The notes under the pieces are model-generated. The model saw nothing but the letters and a program-made list of their open reading frames with translations, was not told the origin of the DNA and did not search any database. 37,180 nucleotides of DNA from NCBI GenBank assembly GCA_021209225.1, contig JAJOIW010000239.1, forward strand, positions 1-37,180, in the 5' to 3' direction. This DNA comes from Verrucomicrobiota bacterium. Its GTDB lineage: Bacteria; Verrucomicrobiota; Verrucomicrobiia; Limisphaerales; JAJOIW01. This document shows positions 34,862 through 37,180 of the stretch, in pieces. Position 1 is the first letter of the stretch; every line of letters begins with the position of its first letter. A program made the translations under genes and the position numbers.

Positions 34862-36348
34862 TCACCCGATTTATTCCAGCACTTCTGGTCAGTGCGATGC
34901 TGCCGCATCTTCCGGCAGCCGAAGACCTCGGAAGCATGTGGGGCAGTGCCCAGAAGGAGGCGGAATACTATCCCATAGTCAACATTCCCATTCCACCTGA
35001 GGTGCCGATGCGTCCCGGGAGTTTTGAAATTCTTCCCGACGGGCGGCTCGCTGTTGGCACCCGGCGCGGGGATATTTATTTTATCGATGGGGCATTCGAT
35101 TCACCGCCCAATCCCGTCTACCATTTGTTCGCCAGCGGTCAGGATGAAATCTTCGGCCTGGCATGGAAAGACGGAGCCATGACCACCACCACTTTCGGCG
35201 AAGTCACCCGCATCTCCGACTCCGATGGCGACGGTGTTGCCGATCGCTATGACACCCTGACCAATAACTGGGGTTATGCCGAAGGCCATGAATTCGCTTT
35301 CGGATCCAAGCACGACCCCGACGGCAATATCTGGGTGGCCCTCGGCTTGAGTGGTTCCTATGAATCACATAATCTCTTCCGTGGATGGGCTGTCAAAGTG
35401 ACTCCTGACGGACGCATGCTTCCGGTATGCAGTGGATTGCGGAGTCCGGGTGGCGTGGGACCAAACGCGCAGGGAGTGATGTTCGCCATTGAGAGCCAGG
35501 GGCCATGGAATGGATGTTGTTCACTGAAACACCTGAAACCAGGCGCCTTCCTCGGGCATCCTGCCAGTTATAATTGGTACCCATTCGCCCCGGGTATCCT
35601 CCCCCCCGCTCTGGAACCCAACAGCAATTCCCGCATGGGCATCGAGAAAAAGCGGGTCAGGGAACTGGTGCCGCCCGCCGTGAAATTTCCTTATATCCGC
35701 ATGGGCCGCTCGATTTCCGGATTCAGACTCAACCAGTCCCATGGAAAATTCGGTCCCTTTGAAAACCAGATTTTCCTTGGCGATTACACCCTCAGCATAG
35801 TGATGCGCGCCACTACTGAGGAGGTCAATGGGGTTTGGCAGGGTGCCTGTTATCCATTCCGGGAGGGCCTGGCCACCGGAATCATGAACCTTGAGTTCTC
35901 GCCCATGGGACAATTGGTAGCCGGAGGATTCACCACCAATAGACAATGGCCAGTCCGCGGCTCAGAACCATTCGCCCTCCAGCGTATCGACTGGTCCGGC
36001 CTGGTCCCTTTCGAGATCAGGGAAATCAATATCAGGCCAAGTGGATTCCTCATCCACTTCACCCAACCTGTCAACCTGCAGATCGCCGCTGACACCACCA
36101 CCTACCACATCACCACATACACCCACATTTACCATGCCGGATATGGCAGCCCGGAGGTCGACCATACCACAGCCCACGTAACCCAAGCTGTCCCGTCGAC
36201 CGATGGATTATCCGTGATGGTGCACCTCGAAAATATCACCGAAGACCACATCCACGATTTCGATCTCGCCAGGATCACATCCACAGACGGCGAGCCTCTT
36301 GTGCACAACAAGGCATACTATACTGTGAACGAGATTCCGAAAGATTAA
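34855..36348 (+). CDS. Secreted beta-propeller, paralogue of module 1 (redox module 2)
   Basis: This 497-aa protein has signal peptide MVITRFIPALLVSAMLPHLP. Blades read FEILPDGRLAVGTRRGDIYF, IFGLAWKDGAMTTTTFGEVT, SDSDGDGVADRYDTLTNNWG (Ca2+-loop-like), FGSKHDPDGNIWVALGLSGS, FRGWAVKVTPDGRMLPVCSG, LRSPGGVGPNAQGVMFAIES and NQIFLGDYTLSIVMRATTEE, with a C-terminal beta domain (HDFDLARITSTDGE). It aligns end to end with the protein at 19582-21096, sharing the FRGWAVKV and NEIP endings. ATG overlaps the cytochrome stop (ATGGTAA), a sign of translational coupling. It is probably a periplasmic dehydrogenase-like subunit passing electrons to the haem protein; cofactor and substrate are unproven. Confidence 0.82.
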   Translation: MVITRFIPALLVSAMLPHLPAAEDLGSMWGSAQKEAEYYPIVNIPIPPEVPMRPGSFEILPDGRLAVGTRRGDIYFIDGAFDSPPNPVYHLFASGQDEIFGLAWKDGAMTTTTFGEVTRISDSDGDGVADRYDTLTNNWGYAEGHEFAFGSKHDPDGNIWVALGLSGSYESHNLFRGWAVKVTPDGRMLPVCSGLRSPGGVGPNAQGVMFAIESQGPWNGCCSLKHLKPGAFLGHPASYNWYPFAPGILPPALEPNSNSRMGIEKKRVRELVPPAVKFPYIRMGRSISGFRLNQSHGKFGPFENQIFLGDYTLSIVMRATTEEVNGVWQGACYPFREGLATGIMNLEFSPMGQLVAGGFTTNRQWPVRGSEPFALQRIDWSGLVPFEIREINIRPSGFLIHFTQPVNLQIAADTTTYHITTYTHIYHAGYGSPEVDHTTAHVTQAVPSTDGLSVMVHLENITEDHIHDFDLARITSTDGEPLVHNKAYYTVNEIPKD

Positions 36349-36451
36349 CCTGGCGCCCGGTCTACCTGTTGGTCAGCGTCCATTGATCCCCCGTTTTTAA
36401 ATTCACTCAGCCAATGACAGCGTCCGCGATTCATAGAGCTGCTCTTTCCTC
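36349..36451. other. Convergent intergenic region
   Basis: About 100 bp lie between the convergent propeller and nuclease-family genes. I see no stem with a T run. Confidence 0.4.
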
Positions 36452-37180
36452 TCACAGTCCACCTGACGAGCCGCCCTCAACTTTCCTGTCCGTTGCGTCC
36501 TGTGGCTCAGCAAGATAGAGATCGACCACAACTGGGTAGTGATCTGATCCAATACCGTGCCCTGTCCGGCGGTCACGCACGTTGATTCCGGCTGAGACAA
36601 GGCAGTGGTCTATCGGGATCCCAAGAGGTGGAAAGAATGTTGGCCAACTGATCTGAAGACCAAAGCCCTTGCCTCCGTCTCGAAGCTGAGCCTCGTGAGT
36701 GAACTTGCGGAAATAATAAGACCGTGGAGTCAAATTCAGGTCACCCAGAACCACCACGTGCCCGTCCAAACGGCGAACATACGATGCCAACTCATTGAGC
36801 TGTTCATTGCGCCAATGCCAGTAAGCGCCACCGCCAGGCGGCAACGGATGAGTCCCGACTATATTCCATACAGCTCCCCCATGCTCGATGACGGCGCAGA
36901 CGGACGCCAGCTGAATCTCGCCGATGGTTTCTATCTTCATGCTTTGAACTGGCAGCTTCGTATAGAAGGCTATGCCGAAGTTATCCTCCTCCGGATACTC
37001 AATGTGGTATGGATAGGCCACTCGGAGTTCAGAGACAGCGTCGATCCAGCCTTGATTTACCTCCTCGAGAATAATGACATCCGGCTTCTCAGACCGGACA
37101 AGCTCAAGCAACCGTTTATAACCGGTATTCTCGCTTTTGACGTTGGCCAACAGCATGCGGCAGGTGGACTTCTCTGGTCC
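36452..37180 (-). CDS. Endonuclease/exonuclease/phosphatase-family protein (partial)
   Basis: The frame is open to the right edge, so the 5' end is outside the window. The visible part, from about the start of the catalytic domain, reads MLLANVKSENTGYKRLLELV, EKPDVIILEEVNQGWIDAV (catalytic Glu), WNIVGTHPLPPGG, VVVLGDLNLTPRSYYFRKF (Asp and Asn) and ends GHGIGSDHYPVVVDL (the final Asp-His pair). That is the full DNase-I-like fold. Such proteins in environmental genomes often carry an N-terminal membrane part and act on phospholipids or nucleic acids; this part cannot be seen. The reading frame is intact. Confidence 0.85.
   Translation of the reverse strand, partial: GPEKSTCRMLLANVKSENTGYKRLLELVRSEKPDVIILEEVNQGWIDAVSELRVAYPYHIEYPEEDNFGIAFYTKLPVQSMKIETIGEIQLASVCAVIEHGGAVWNIVGTHPLPPGGGAYWHWRNEQLNELASYVRRLDGHVVVLGDLNLTPRSYYFRKFTHEAQLRDGGKGFGLQISWPTFFPPLGIPIDHCLVSAGINVRDRRTGHGIGSDHYPVVVDLYLAEPQDATDRKVEGGSSGGL

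Overview
The window looks like a chromosomal segment of a Verrucomicrobiota-type (PVC group) bacterium, probably from a metagenome. This rests on gene content, not on a marker gene: PA14-fused c-type cytochrome and blue-copper proteins paired with secreted beta-propellers, a retaining-type GH97 glycosidase, a DUF362 protein, an ECF sigma factor of the planctomycete/verrucomicrobial kind, and many short palindromic repeats of the GCCCC-AAC-GGGGC and CCCAGGG/CCCTGGG type. No rRNA or tRNA gene was seen.

Layout. (1) 1-2.5 kb: repeat-rich DNA holding a PIN-domain toxin/antitoxin pair between two copies of a 24-bp direct repeat. (2) 2.2-6.9 kb: small minus-strand genes. At least four have attC-like folded sites next to them (3578-3631, 5621-5681, 6045-6144, 6534-6657), so this is best read as an integron cassette cluster without a visible integrase. 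It carries hicB with a deleted hicA, a DUF2314 lipoprotein, and several unknown small proteins. A REP-doublet (REPIN-like) element lies at 4254-4448. (3) 6.9-7.8 kb: non-coding, with two 46-nt hairpins that show a compensatory base-pair change. (4) 7.8-11.1 kb, minus strand: GbsR-type regulator, DmpA-type aminopeptidase and NhaC antiporter, probably one operon. (5) 11.4-17.5 kb: ECF sigma factor, GH97 glycosidase, TPR lipoprotein, DUF362 protein. (6) 17.8-21.1 kb: redox module 1 (cupredoxin-PA14 protein plus propeller), closed by a strong terminator. (7) 21.2-26.9 kb: glycosyltransferase-like protein, SLC13-type transporter, UvrC, RNase HI. (8) 27.2-31.8 kb: MBOAT acyltransferase, SGNH-like partner, eboA and eboB, very tightly packed. 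(9) 32.1-36.3 kb: redox module 2 (five-haem cytochrome-PA14 protein plus propeller). (10) An endonuclease/exonuclease/phosphatase-family gene runs off the right edge.

The two points of most interest are the pair of paralogous redox modules, in which the same PA14/C-terminal scaffold and propeller partner are joined to a blue-copper domain in one and to five c-type haem motifs in the other, and the minimal eboA-eboB pair embedded in what looks like an O-acetylation operon.

Caution on gene integrity: thirteen of the fourteen reading-frame breaks described here are repaired by changing the length of a single-base run by one, in otherwise well conserved genes (one, in dmpA, lies in a short C/G/A run). 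They look like consensus sequencing errors rather than pseudogenes. The hicA lesion is different, being a real internal deletion.
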